Shown here piece by piece: positions 1-12,499 of a DNA stretch of 64,000 bases (the first letter of the stretch is position 1; each line of letters opens with the position of its first letter). Below the pieces are notes generated by a model. That model was not told the origin of the DNA, made no database searches, and saw only the letters and a program-made list of their open reading frames with translations. Source of the DNA: Ananas comosus (Eukaryota; Streptophyta; Magnoliopsida; Poales; Bromeliaceae). The DNA is taken from the NCBI RefSeq assembly GCF_001540865.1, contig NW_017893374.1, positions 28,071-92,070 of the forward strand, read 5' to 3'. A program made the translations under genes and the position numbers.

Positions 1-248
1 AAAAAAAAAAAAAAAATTATGAGCTGGTGGCCTATGCCCTAGGATGGCTAGGCCCAACCTAAACGGGCCTGGGCCAGGAACCGTGTCGGGACCAGACATG
101 GCACCGCACGGTGTGGATAAGGATTCGTGCCGTGCCAGGTCGCCTCCGGTCCCGACCGGCCATGAGTGAATGTGGGCTGTGTTGGCCCGGCACGACCCAC
201 ATTACCACCCTGTATCTCAGGCAAAGAAATGAGTAAGTACACACGCAC
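1..248. repeat. Poly-A start and GC-rich dispersed repeat in P450 intron 2
   Basis: The window opens with a poly-A run. Positions about 50-230 are GC-rich and full of short repeated words such as gtgccg, cggcac and ggcccg, unlike the surrounding AT-rich DNA. A similar patch of cggcac/gtgccg words lies at 21190-21500, so this is probably a dispersed repeat fragment. It would sit in the second intron of the P450 gene on the minus strand. An open frame covers it but resembles no known protein. Confidence 0.4.
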
Positions 249-2553
249 TTTCACTTTATCCATGTAAAACTCTGGTGCAATTTTCTTTCTCTGGTGGACC
301 CAAACCGGTCCATTTGACTTTAAAATACCCTGACCAAACAAGGGCTCTTGCCCCTTCTGATGGTGCCTTGGCTTTCCCAGATCCAATGATACGCACAAGC
401 TTATGTCCTTAATTAGACCAGGATCTGTCACATACAATGCAGGTCTCCTCTCCATCCAGTATAAATATGTTGGCCCTGTTAGTAACAATAAGGAAAAAAA
501 AAAAAAGAAAAAGAAATCAAGATTTGAGTTGTATGGAAAAATCTCAAACATAGTAAAGTTAATGTGTGTAAATGGGTAAATAAAATTTTGAAAGTGTTTC
601 ATTTTAATCCTTATCGTTGTTCGAAATTTTCGAAGAATAATTATTTTTTACCTACACTTATTGCTCCTCTAACTCCAGACAGCTCTCCTTAATTTGCAAC
701 ACTCAAGTCTAATCAAGGACAGCATAATAGTTTCATGCATGTATGCACCGACCCTTTCTAGTACAAGTGAGCTCACAAGTTTGAAACTTAGTTACTTCAT
801 ATTTGCTGTTAATAAGTTATTTATAAAAAAATAAATCAAGTAGATAGTGGGCTACTTTTCTCTCGAATATAATTTCATATTGCAATAAAGTCAAACAAAA
901 ATTTTCTCTTGTGCTTTTATACAAAATGAGACTTTTTGTTTGTTGGTATTGTACCTAGGTGGAGTAACTGCTACAAAGAGGACTTTCTCCTATATATATA
1001 TCTTCATGCACCATGTATTTCTATGAAGCTTTAATGATCTTCAATCTTACACGTCAACCAAATCATCTATTGAATTAAAGGATTCTCTAGATTTAAAATT
1101 CCACCATTGAACTTAAAAGTCTAGATGAATTATGCCTAAGGACGGAGCTGGTTAGAATGAAGCGATTTTGAATGTTGCAATGTTATTTGGATGTTGGAAT
1201 AAGATATATTCAATAATAACTTATTCGGTATGAAGATTTTCTTATATTATTGGAAACTAGGGGTTTCATTTTTGCTCCTTGAAAAAAGTGTTGGCATCTA
1301 TAATTTGATTGGATAGCAAATTATACCTACATAATGATTCATTTTATTTTGAAAAGAATGACACGAAGACCTATGGTATCCTATTCAAGACAACATATAT
1401 TTGATTATGAACTTCAACTACCTACATGTCTCTTGAGCAAGAATATCTTGTTTAGAATATCTTTTTGATTTACTAAAGAACCTCATAGCATTTAGTACAA
1501 AAGTGTGATAAAAAAAAAATATAAATTAGAATTCCAGATTTGGCCTTCTATATCGTCAATTCTTTGGAATAAAAAAATACCTTATATTTTACCAAATAAT
1601 GAATGTTAAAAATACTCCTTCAAGGGGTCAAAAATTAAACTCCTTACAGCTTATCATGCGAAACAATTTTTCATACCGAATAAGCTATCATATTATTGAA
1701 TAACTTATTTCGACATCTAAATAAGAACTAGCTAATTAAATCAAAAAGATATGCCAAATAAAATGCTTAATTATGAATAAAACTTGACTATAAGTATAGA
1801 ATATTGTAAATTATATGAACAAGATCATAGATATAACATGCCGACCATTTGATTATTTGCGGGTTATCTCACCGACCATTTGATTAATTGTCACCATCAA
1901 TTTTGATTATTTTTCTTTTGGTAGTTACCTGTCCAAATAATTAAGTGTGTACTATCAACTTTTCCCACAACCGTTCGAATATTTTTAGGCAAATTAATTT
2001 AGAATTTGCTGCATTGAAACTATCGAATCCCATCAATAAATGGTACAGATAAAACCATTTCAACAAGGAATCTAAATAAAGTACGTGCGTACACTCACAA
2101 TAGTGTTACAATTGACTATATGTGTTTATGTACTTCTATTATTGGTTGCGTACGTATGTAGATAATCTTTATGCACTGTTAATATCTTGATAAATTTATA
2201 TAGTAGTAATATTACTGTACATTAATTATTAAAAAGGTGTATTATTGCGTACATATATGCATTATAGTTTGTGTGCAATATTAATGTGCATTTATAAGAA
2301 AACATTATTGTATATTGATAATTCCACAGTTCCATCCAACCCTTCTCGACCAACAAAAGAAAAAAAATAAAAATAAAAAAGAAAGAGTACTATGATGCAA
2401 TATTAAGTGATCAAAAAAATATATTTAGAATCTTAACGCTCACTTGCATGAACATAAAAATGATCAGTGTCTTAAAATTATTTTTAAGTTAACTTTATTC
2501 ACCAAATCCATTGAATAAAATATGTTGAAATACTATCTATAATATCACAGCCG

Positions 2554-2598
<45 letters not shown>

Positions 2599-5005
2599 TG
2601 GAGAGATAGAGAGAACCTGGCTGGATACTATCGATAGCACTAAGTGTTTGGTACTATCGAATTTTCCGTCTTTAGATTTAACTCGTTAACTATTTTCACC
2701 CGTTAGATTATACTATTAAACAAATAATTTACTTAACCTTAAGCTCCTAATAGTACATTTCTTCATCCAAGAGCCGAAAATCTATTAGCACCAACAACTC
2801 TGTGCTATTGATAGTATTCCAACTTAATTCTATATATAGAGTTTGGCTATGATACTATCGATAGCACCGAGCGTTGGGTGCTATCGGGTTTTCTGCCATT
2901 AGATTTAACTCTTTAACTATTTTCACCCGTTATATATATATATATATATATAAAAGCTATAAGTTAACTGCTGAGAAACGTTACTTTGTCATTTAATTGG
3001 ATGGAGTATCTATTAATTAACCACATTCCGTTTCTTTCTTTTTTAATGAACGCTCTAATCATTTTATTTTTGAAGCTATATATATATTATGTATGGCAAG
3101 TTATTTATTTTTTTAATCATTGGAAACTGTGTTAAAATAGGCAGGGACTTACTCTGTGGCTACAGCATGTGCTGATTTAATTAATTACATAGATTATAAA
3201 AGAATAATTCTAATAAAGCATTGTTGTTGTATACAACATATGTGTAACTAACACCAAATGTTACTCATGTAGTGAAATAGAAAGATATATATGCACCTTA
3301 TTGGTCAATTTCAACTTCTCTTCTATTTATAATAATTTATTGAAATTGTCACAATAATTTGCTTGAGTTCGCAGAAAATTTGCATCAAATTAGTTAGGAA
3401 GTGTTCTTATTATACTTGGTAGGTGGCATAGTTATTTAATTATTCAATCACCTCATTCAAAGACTTCTTATTTGGTAGGAAGCTTCCCCATTACAAATTC
3501 CTAAAATATCCGAAGATGTTGACAATGTTGCCGGCCGATTAAACTTCTTATTCATTATTTTATTTAATCTTTTATTTACTATGAACATTGTAGATAAAAT
3601 TTAAAGTAAAGATAGCGTACTATTTTCTTTGATCATTTGTTTTCAGAAGTGAATTTAGTTGTAAGTGTAAAACAAGTAAGATTCGAACTTAGAGGACTTT
3701 AGGCACTAACCATCAAAACCTTTCCTGTCAATGCTAGGGATGGTCGATTAATAATTATATACTCGGAATAGATTTATATTATAATATATATAAAATAGCC
3801 TTATCTATACTATTGAGTAATAGAGCAATCTGTTTTCTGACTTTTGGGTTAATCAACCTTTAGCATTATTTATAATCTTCGTAATTAATATTATTACCTG
3901 TGTACGACCAGTCAAACCTAAAATATACTAAACCGTTGGGCAGGCACCCGTATCGTCAATTCTTGATCTAAAGGTCAAAAAATTGAAACATCAAATTCTC
4001 TATTACTGTCCAATAAATAGTAGCTCTACACTATAGTATATATATATATAATATATATATATATTATATATATATATATATATATATTGAGATATTATAC
4101 TACTAAAAGTATATGAAAAGTATTTATTATCAACTTTTCTACTAACTCCCACTAAACTCCAGGCGTCTAATGATAAAAAATTGATAGCAAATATTATTTC
4201 TTTACTATAAAAAATATTTTAGCTTCTCTCTCTATATATAATTTGACTATAGGATAAATCTAGTTGAAATTAATTAATAAATTACTTCTTTTCATTATCT
4301 TTTTTTCCCTTGAACTATCAAAGAGTGTGTTACTATAAATTTAAATTTAATACTTTCTCCATTTGAACTCACAATTTTTAACACCGACTGTTCATAGAGC
4401 AAATGACAAAAAATTTGATAGTTAGTATCTGATGTCTCAAATTTAAAATTTAGTTATTCATATTAATTTCTAGCTAAGTTATTTCTTAAAAATATAAACG
4501 AAGCTGCGAGTAGCATACTACCTTTCTCTCTCTAAAAAAAAAAAAATTGTAATTTTAACGGACCCTATTGTTAAAATTCGATTAATCAAATGATATTGTA
4601 TATATAGCATCCGTTTTCCATCACACCATGATTGTTACCACAACAAAAGCTATACGTAAAAGAAGATTTATAAATGACAAATTCATATATATATATATTG
4701 CACGCATGGAATTAAACAAAGAACTACAATTGCATACCATAATCTTTGCTCCATTGAGTGAAATAAGGAAAGAGAGCTTGCGAATAGTCGACAAAACCTC
4801 GCCCCTTCGCCACCGTCGCCGCCGTCGCCGGCCACGGGCTCCTCCTTGTCATCTCCCGTAGATTACCGGAGACGAACGACGGCGGCGGCCCCTCGATCCC
4901 TTGCTCCCTAAAAGCCTCTCTGATCCTCTTAGTTTTCAACCATGCAATTATGTAACAAAATAGAACCGAAGTGCAAAACCCTACGATGGCCAAAGAGAGC
5001 ATCAT
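249..5005 (-). CDS. Cytochrome P450, CYP714-like (CYP72 clan), first two exons, runs off the left edge
   Basis: The coding parts are exon 1 (4738-5005) and exon 2 (249-475), joined by a 4.26-kb intron. Exon 1 starts MMLSLAIVGF and gives a hydrophobic N-terminal anchor (about residues 1-25), a basic stretch, and a proline-rich hinge GIEGPPPSFVSGNLREM typical of CYP714. It ends in TGGAGCAAAGATTATG before GTATGC. Exon 2 follows an AACAG acceptor and restores YGPTYLYW in phase 1, then reads ALYVTDPGLIKDIS, SLDLGKP and the helix-C segment VHQRKKIAPEFYMDKVK. No stop or frameshift is visible. The I-helix, ExxR and heme exons lie outside the window. Known CYP714 enzymes are ER membrane monooxygenases that mostly oxidise gibberellins; that substrate is inferred here. 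A related damaged copy lies upstream at 9-12.5 kb. Confidence 0.85.
1180..1728. mobile_element. Non-autonomous DNA transposon with about 55-bp TIRs
   Basis: The left end contains TTCAATAATAACTTATTCGG and the right end holds its diverged inverse (ccgaataagctatcatattattgaa). The match extends outward through gttatttggatgttggaata and its partner tatttcgacatctaaataa. The element is about 550 bp, AT-rich, with no transposase. A shorter relative with the same TTCGGTAT/ATACCGAA ends is at about 26063-26345. The superfamily was not assigned because no clear target duplication was seen. Confidence 0.6.
2611..2830. mobile_element. MITE family A copy
   Basis: The ends carry ATACTATCGATAGCAC and its inverse, CTATTGATAGTATTCC. 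The interior has the family words ttagattatactatt and tcatccaagagccgaaaa. It is flanked by (TA)n, as are the copies at 32281, 32537, 32789, 54095, 55855 and 59679. It inserts at TA dinucleotides by appearance; no transposase is encoded. Confidence 0.65.
2839..2933. mobile_element. Truncated MITE family A copy
   Basis: The left end, GATACTATCGATAGCACC, is followed by the family interior as far as ttcacccgtta. It then passes straight into a (TA)n tract, so the right half is missing. It lies a few bases from the fuller copy at 2611-2830, in the same orientation. Confidence 0.55.
4039..4087. repeat. (TA)n microsatellite
   Basis: Nearly pure alternating TA with two small interruptions, inside the first intron of the P450 gene. 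Confidence 0.85.
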
Positions 5006-5086
5006 AATGCCTACTCCTTTCTTTTTTTCACCTTCATTTTTCTCTTCACTGTTGCCGCTTTATATATATATATATATAGTTACATG

Positions 5087-5616
5087 AGTAGGACTTGTGT
5101 GCTATTAGAAGCGAGGAGGTCTCGATGCTCCTAAACTGTTTTCAATGATTAAACTTCTAAATCAATGATCGATTCCATTAGACTTGATCCAATATATTTA
5201 AAATATCTAAAAAAAAATTTTGCTATTTTTCACAAGTGATTAAATGGATTCAAAATCAATATTTTTTTAGCTGATATGTGCCGTTTTACAAGTTTAATGG
5301 TGTAAAAGAATTCAAATCGGATGAAATTTTTTATAGAAAATTTTTATACTATATCTACTGCAAGATTAATATTTCTGATCGAAAATTTTAATACTATATC
5401 ATAACTTTTTGTAAGATTTTTATTTTCAATCGTCGACTTTGAGTCATTTTGATCACTAGATGAACGATATCAAAAAACTACAAAATTTATTTTTTAAATA
5501 TTTTAAATATGCTAAATCAAGTTTAACAAAATCGACCGTCAATTTAAAAATTTTATTATAAAAAATAATTTAGAAACACGAAAATTTCCATACACCTGAT
5601 AGTACATAAGTCCTAC
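5087..5616. mobile_element. TIR element just upstream of the P450 start
   Basis: The left end GTAGGACTTGTGTGCTATTAG is matched in inverse by ctatcagg...tgatagtacataagtcctac at 5616. The body is about 530 bp, AT-rich and non-coding. Its interior (aaattcaaatcggatgaaa, the gatatcaaaa motif) resembles the middle of the older element at 54453-54972, so the families may be related. It starts only about 80 bp upstream of the P450 initiation codon, in the proximal promoter or 5' leader. Confidence 0.55.
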
Positions 5617-5726
5617 GCATGCATACACACTAAAAAGTCAAAGGCCTTAGCTATTTCGTATTGTTTAGCGTGTAGTAGTAGAAGGGACAGGAACGTTGGA
5701 TATATATATAACTATATGTAAGAAAG

Positions 5727-5944
5727 AGAAATTATTCCATGCACCGAGTATCTGAATAACTCATGCACCGCAATAAATATTCGACTCAATGAATTAAAAA
5801 AAATAATAATAACTGTTCAAAATATGCTACACATTTTGAATCTCGTAGAACCGATTCAACAATTTAAACTCTGATTTTGAGGCTTCTATAACGCGAGTTT
5901 TGGAGAAGTGGTGCATGGTGAAACGGGTCCATGCAATAATTTCT
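5727..5944. mobile_element. Small MITE (218 bp) with AGAAATTATT ends
   Basis: The left end, AGAAATTATTCCATGCACC, and the right end, ggtccatgcaataatttct, are near-perfect inverted repeats of about 19 bp. The body has no coding potential. Solo or diverged ends with the same gcacc...aataatttct signature recur at about 7483, 17361, 47560, 50306 and 58548. Confidence 0.6.
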
Positions 5945-8265
5945 AGCATGGAGTGCGCACAGTTATCCAAGAAATGACGTGGACGAACAACACAAAAGTC
6001 ATCGCAATCAAAATATTGCGTACACCTGGTGCACCACCATCTCGTAATTATTATTATTATTATTATTTTTTAAGAACTTGGAGCATGAAATTTTATAATC
6101 CTATTCAGAATAATTCCAATTAAGACTCCAACTCATAAACCTCCCACACCACGATCAAGTGCCGTTTCATTGTGATACCATTTATCTCTCAACTTTAATT
6201 ATCTGATTTTTTAATTTTATTTTTAATTTTTTATTTTACATTCATAAACTTTTTAAGCGGCGGTGAATCCATATTAATGTTAGTGAGATCCATTAAAACC
6301 ATTTTACGAAAAGAATAATAATCCCTGTGTAGTTTATCCTACTTTAGTTAATTAATTATCGCAACTTCATTTAATTTAATAAATGAATAAAGTTTATACC
6401 TTTGTTTTCATGCACGTGGCATCAACAATAAAGTTTCCAATGTTATAAATTTGAATCCCAAATAAAAAGAAAAGAAACTATCTAACGTTAGGTGCTCATG
6501 TAGCCACTTCCTATATAATTTCTTAATTGATCGAGTTGTAGGTGCATGCATAAATTATATTTATATTTTACTATTTTGTGATTGAAAATTAATTTGTTCC
6601 TTTTATTTATGAATAATAGTTATATAAAGGTTGTTAGTGTAATTATTATTAAGTTGTTATAGCATATATATATATATATATATATAAACACCTAAGTAAT
6701 ACATTAATGGCCTGTTATTAATTATTTATTAATGTTGATTCTAGATAATATTTGTTAGTAAAATGACAAAATGTTTTGGTTATTATTTTTTATGAATCAT
6801 AATTATTGATTTTTTTGTAATTATTTTTGACATCTTGTTAATTTTTTTTATAATATAATTCAAAATAGTATGTATTTTTTTCATACAATACTTCTTAACA
6901 ACTGTATTTACAGAATTTTTATCTATGTTTTTCATATGTGCTCTTTGTTTCACATTTATTTTTTTTTATTTTTTTATGAGTTATTTTAATTAACTTAACC
7001 CTTACTTTCATGGGAATTTGAGAAGCTCCTCAAGACAAATTTGATGTTGATGAGACAAACTTAGCTTCATGATGGTATATATGGTTACTTTTATTGAACA
7101 ATAAATATATATTAAAGGCCTAATTAAAACATTAAGAGGTACAAAATAAAAAGGGACCAATGGTGCAATTAAAAAACTTAATTATGAACATTCTTCATTT
7201 CAGTTTTAATTGATCGTGTCCCGCATTTGCAATGTATCAATTCAAATTTCTTTATTTGTTACTTTTATAAAGGAAAAAAGCAAACTTAGTGGATTAATGA
7301 GCACATAAAGGCCAAATTAAGCAGAGTACGTTAAACAATTTCAATGGAAAAATAAAGCAAAAAATATATATTTTACTTATACTTCTGATGATAGATGATA
7401 ATATATGATTTACAAATACTATTTTTTTTACATAATATTTTTGCCACAAAAAAAGACTTTTTCAAATGGTGCACAATTTGTACGGATGCACCGAGTGCAG
7501 GGAGTATTTTGCTTTAGCGAGGTCGGCGGATCACTTTGTTTTGCTGGACCATCCTAAAAAGTTTAATTTTTTTCTAAAAAAAAGCAAATGGACCACAAAA
7601 TGAAAATAAATACAAATTAATTGGCCATTTTTTAGGTGGAGAATTAATTCTCCACTACACAATACTGCTTAATTACTTATATTTTTAATGTTAATGATTG
7701 TTTCGTTTCTTTAATTAAATAAATCTATAACATGCATGCATGGTCCGGAAATAGAGACACTAAACACGTTTAAAATAGATTGAAAAAAAAAAATAAAAAA
7801 AGAATCAGTAAAGTTTACTTATTCCCGGATGAATTGATTACTTGTGATGTATCCCTCTCAACGACGCTATAATAAATTAACTTGTTTTTGTTTATGGACG
7901 AGAATAAAGATATAAAATTGAAAAAATAATGGAGATTGGACCTAGTTAGGCTTAATTAAAACTTAAATTAAAATTTGATTTTCCTTACCAACATGGTTGT
8001 TGAGGTCAAAGATTCGAGCCTCGTTTGTACCCTTCTTATAATCTTATAATTTAAGTCCTAATAATACGTTTTTGTCACAATTGGAGGTGCAGGTCTTGTT
8101 GGGATGCATAAATAAATTAACAAATATAGAACGTAAAACAGAAACAGAAGGATACAATCGTATTTGATTGAATTTAATAATATAAAAAATATATTAAACT
8201 TTTTAGGATAGAATTACAATTCAACGAAGACAAAAAGAACTATAAGAGATGAAAATTGTTACATA
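5945..8265. other. AT-rich intergenic DNA, no gene seen
   Basis: This stretch lies between the two P450 copies. It contains a (TTA)n run at about 6049-6067, a (TA)n tract at 6664-6686, and several poly-T/poly-A runs. No splice-framed coding segment, RNA gene or recognisable transposon protein was found on either strand. Confidence 0.5.
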
Positions 8266-8427
8266 GACCTCTTCGCGCCCTCGTTTAGGGCATTCTCCGA
8301 CGACACCGACAATTTCGTGAGGTACTACACCGTTGTCAACTTCTTCTCGGCAACTCTATATGCTAGCTGATACTTCTCGTCCTTGAAGGCCATTAGAGGA
8401 GGAGGAAGCACCTCCTTAGCATATCTA
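8266..8427. pseudogene. Unidentified coding-like fragment, one in-frame stop
   Basis: A GC-richer patch in AT-rich DNA. On the plus strand it reads DLFAPSFRAFSDDTDNF and then VRYYTVVNFFSATLYAS, a TGA, and YFSSLKAIRGGGSTSLAYL. On the minus strand it reads PPPLMAFKDEKYQLAYRVAE, then KKLTTV, a TAG, and YLTKLSVSSENALNEGAKR. Either could be a remnant exon; the charged minus-strand reading looks more like a soluble protein. The family was not recognised. It may be a transposon protein fragment. Confidence 0.3.
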
Positions 8428-9020
8428 TATTACAAATTTAATTACAAATATTACACATCTTCTTATGAATAGTAGGCCAAGGGCCACCAGAAAAAAAAAA
8501 AAATGCAAGTAAATGCAATGAAAAGTGAAGAGCTATTTGAAAAAATAGAATAAATGTATTTTTTTTAGAGAAGAAAAGAAAAGGCTTAAGATCCCACCTC
8601 CCTCAAATTAAGAGAATATATCCATGTAAGATTTAGACATGAGAATTCATGCATAGATATAAATTTGATTGTTAATAGGCGCGATTAAATATTTAAACTA
8701 AAATATTATATTCAGATTTCAAATCATGAATAGCAAAACATTCGAAGATGCAAAAAAAATCCAACTTCATATTCACTGTCATATTAAAATATCTTTATAT
8801 GGAATTCCGATATTCAAACAGGGCCACAGAGAAATATTTCCTTATACTAAGGAGAAAATTGCAATGACACATCATTAGATAGAAGAAAAGGAGAAAGAAC
8901 AAAAACAGTAATAAGAAGGAAACAAATTAAATGCCAGGAGAAACAAACTTAATTATTATTTTAAGCAATAAATTGAAATACAAAGTAAGTTAAAACTCCA
9001 TGTATATATATTGTAACAAT

Positions 9021-12000
9021 TCACAGCCTCTTCACTATAAGTGGTACACCAAACCCTGGCTCAACTGTTAATCTAAATGCAGGTGAATGGACATAGCTCG
9101 GCGAGAGCGCGAAAACAAATTTGGATAAAAGAAGTGAGAGGACAATTTTCAACTCTATCATGGCCAAGTTCTGACCCGCGCAAGTCCGAATCCCGAGACC
9201 GAAGGGCATGTACATGTGAGGAGGCTTACAAGCCCCTGCAATGCCGTTTGCGAACCTCTCGGGGTTGAACTCGTCGGTGTTCGGACCCCATAACTCTCCG
9301 TCACGGTGCGCAATTGCGATCAGGATCTTCACATTGACGCCTTTCGGAATGTGGATGTCGAGCTTATGTCTCTTAGCAGTTTCGCAGAGGGTTCACGAAG
9401 AAGCGGAGATGAGGCGAAGGCGGTCTCCTTGAATCACCATAAGTCAACTGAAAAAGAAGGAAATGCAGAATGATCTTCAAGATACCATCTCGCGTATCGT
9501 TAGATGACATTACATGGATGATATATTTCTGTTCAATTGACAGGAGGAAATAAATACAAGGGTAATAAGATTGCATGAATTATAAAGGCCAGAGACTTTA
9601 ATGATGAAAATGTTCGTAGCATTCCTCAACTGTTTCTCAAAGATCATCTTTGATGTCATATGAAGGTACTCTACTCTAGGTCTGATTGAGGAGAAAACGA
9701 TAATATATCTTTTACGAACTCAAATGTGAAGAGTAAGGGGGGGTGCGATCGGAATTTCATCTATATACATTGAAAGAATGCGAATATCACATGGTGGACG
9801 AAAAGCGAATCATCACATGCAACGTGATAAAAGTGAAGATGTTCAGATGATCATTACCGTTCTCACCTCCTGAGCATGTCGAAATCCAGTGATTTCCCTG
9901 GCACGCTCTCTAACCTAAGGCTCGAGCGGCGTTTGGCCATTCTGGTGCGCGAGAAGCTCAAACACTATGTGCGCTGACCGCGTCGTTCATGCCCGAACAG
10001 TAGATTATTCTCTGCAGATTGTCGACTATATAACCACAGCCCTGCGCTAGCACGCTCGACTATGGCTTGTAAAAATCATTTTACTTGGATGAGGATGGAC
10101 TTCTCTCTTGGTGCTCAATTCGGCGAGTCAAATGAGTAAACGATTTCTCTATTAACCCATATCCGTCGTTTACCTGCTGTTGTTGATATCTAGTACAACA
10201 TTGTAGTTCCTTAATATATAATGAGACATATTGGCATCCTATATATATATACTATAATATAGAGTTGGCTAGAAGTACTATCGTAGTAAACGGCTGTGTT
10301 GATTTACCCGATTTGTTTTCGTGATAGAATTCCAAATTGACGATCGGGCTACGTTGAAATATGATCTTAACACTTGACAGTGTTTAGAAAATCATTTCAA
10401 ATCTTGTGACATCATTTGTCCTAATGTCAAAGGGTTTTCAAAATTTCCATTTTAATGGTCGATAAGAGACGTTTTCTCTTTACGGGCGTAAAGATATCAA
10501 ATCAATTGAATTTTTGTTTAGAAGAATTCTTTAAACTATTTAAAACAAGATCTATACTCTGATCTTAGATTAGAAACTCCTATCATCATATTTTTAAGAG
10601 TATCATTTTCAGGCCATTCATTTTCTATTCATATGATGGATAAAAGAACAATATCGAAACGTGCGTGAATTGATTTCTAGGTAGTTAATGTTTAGATCGA
10701 TATTACACGAAGCCGATGTCAATTTGGAAGCTGCTATATTAAAAAAATCGTAGTAAAACGGCTCGTTTAGCTACGATAGTAATCTAAGCTCACTCTATAT
10801 ATATTATAATATATATAATTTTCTTCTTGTTTTGTATTTCTTCAGGCGAACGTTAAGGAAGTATAAATAAATGAATTTAATTAAGCCAAGCGGATTCCTC
10901 AAAGCAACATGGTATATAAGAAAATCATGTAACCAAGAAAAGATAATTCGCGATTAAGTTATTACAAAGAAAGCAAAGAAAAGAAATGAGCAAATAACAA
11001 TACCAATTAGATAATAGAGAAAAATAACAAGAGAAGGTAAAGCTGACTTCTTCGGCTCATGTGTTTTCAATAGAAGAATTATAGGGCCGTGTCAGTTAAT
11101 AGTGTGAGTTTTCAGATGCATTATCTTAATGAATAGCTACTAATTAAAATGTTCTAAATCTATTTCAAATAGAGCTTAGAAGGCCGAACTATTTTACTTT
11201 TAATAGTGGTTAGAAATGGACCTAACTATGCATTATTGCTATTAGGTAGTGTGGATAGTTTGTTTATTACAAGTTTAATAAGTTTCTTAGTATTAACTGT
11301 CTGATTGGACTTCCTAACAATCTTAGAGACTAAAAGAATGAATGTCTACGACATAACCGGGCACCAGGATACGATTAAGTAAACGTCGGCTTTGCCATTG
11401 CCAATCTTGAAGCCGAATTTCGAGAATATTTTTTACTGTAGGCAAAACTACTCCCAAAACAAGCCTTGAATACAGATAGCCTGAAAAGTTTTCTCAGATA
11501 CTCATCAACTCTAATTCTTACTCCGTACTCACCCTCGAAGCATCTTCAGATCTAGCAAAGGCTTAGCCGGGCCTCCACATTAAGTCCACCATTCCGCTGG
11601 TGCATATGTCCACATGAAGTTAGTAGATAGTACATAACTTCTTTCTTAGTTCGTTCCGATAAATTCCATGGATCGACAATGTTTTGTTCCAACAATGAAT
11701 GAGCCTAAATATACTGGACAAATGGCATAATAGCCAGCTTCGATACACTGTTGAGAGTGGATCATACTATTTTTGATGCCTAGGGAGATGGTTTTACTTG
11801 CAAAATATAAACCAGATACGATGAAGAAATATACAAGATCAACCATAGAAGTCACACCTCGGAAGCCAGATGCGAAAAAGAAGTCCAACAGTGAACAATC
11901 AAGGATCACAGATCCATGATCTCTATGTTGCGACTTCAAATTACTCATCTTAATATACCTTCACTTTCTCCATGAGAACTCCGAGCTATAACTTTCCTGT

Positions 12001-12480
12001 TGTGAGCCATAAGTCGCCGTCGCGCCAAATCGCCTCGGGCCGAAAGAGCTTTAGCGTTCCTTCTGTAAGTAGAAGGCTTACCAAGATCTAACGACTTGCA
12101 GTTCGCATGCTCCTTCACACCAAGTCGGGCGGTTACATTAGTATTTGTAGGCCACCAGTTGAATAAGCATATACACAGGTCCTGTTTGTTCCAACGCCAT
12201 ACAAATCTCAGTACAACGATCGGAGGTGTATATGCTAAATGCCCAAAAGAGGCTATTATCCGACCAAATCTACTACACTGAAATTGAAGACTTGGATGTA
12301 AGAAGTAAAAGGAAACCTATTAAGACTAATTCGCGGCTGTTAGTAGCTATAAGATTCATGCTTTTCGATTATATAAGTATTAGAGCATTTATCCCCCCCG
12401 AGTTCCAGAGGTCATGGATTCGCTACATCTCGTTGGGTGCAGTTAGGACTGGCCTCAGCTCACGTGCACAGCGGTATAAT
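9021..12480 (-). pseudogene. Second CYP714-like P450, all main exons recognisable but with many 1-base indels
   Basis: Five segments appear in order on the minus strand. A weak proline-hinge exon lies near 12400-12480. Exon 2 (about 11955-12235) has VYMYSTGGLQ, SLDLGKP and AHxRKVIA once frames are switched. Exon 3 (about 11290-11640) has IRVDEYLR, ISRACFGSSFAYSKK and AMAK. Exon 4 (about 9867-10080) has QAIVE, the I-helix FGHETTAVSA and KSLDFDMLRR before a GTGAGA donor. Exon 5 (9021-9447) begins after TTTCAG with MVIQ and an ExxR region broken by indels. It then reads cleanly from ETAKRHKLDIHIPKGVNVKI through the heme loop FGLGIRTCAGQ to LIVKRL and the stop. A family-B MITE (10262-10797) sits in an intron. 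Every exon except the last 330 bp needs frame shifts. It is either a pseudogene or poorly polished sequence. It is a paralogue of, not identical to, the P450 at 249-5005. Confidence 0.75.
10262..10797. mobile_element. MITE family B copy in the intron of the second P450
   Basis: The left end reads gttggctagaagtactatcg with the family interior aaattgacgatcgggc and the gttgaaatatgatctt motif. The right end reads gctacgatagtaatctaagctcactc. It matches the intact copy at 31764-32207 but has scattered indels and an extra internal segment. It is flanked by tatata. Confidence 0.6.
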
Positions 12481-12499
12481 CAAATGAATCATGCCACAT

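Larger units (their letters stand above)
476..4737 (-). other. P450 intron 1 (4.26 kb), AT-rich with transposon debris
   Basis: The donor is GTATGC at 4737 and the acceptor is AACAG at 476 (minus strand), giving a phase-1 intron. It contains a TIR element at about 1180-1728, two MITE copies at 2611-2933, and several (TA)n tracts (2560-2592, 2931-2951, 4039-4087). No coding segment was recognised. The intron is long for a plant P450, evidently through transposon insertion. Confidence 0.7.
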
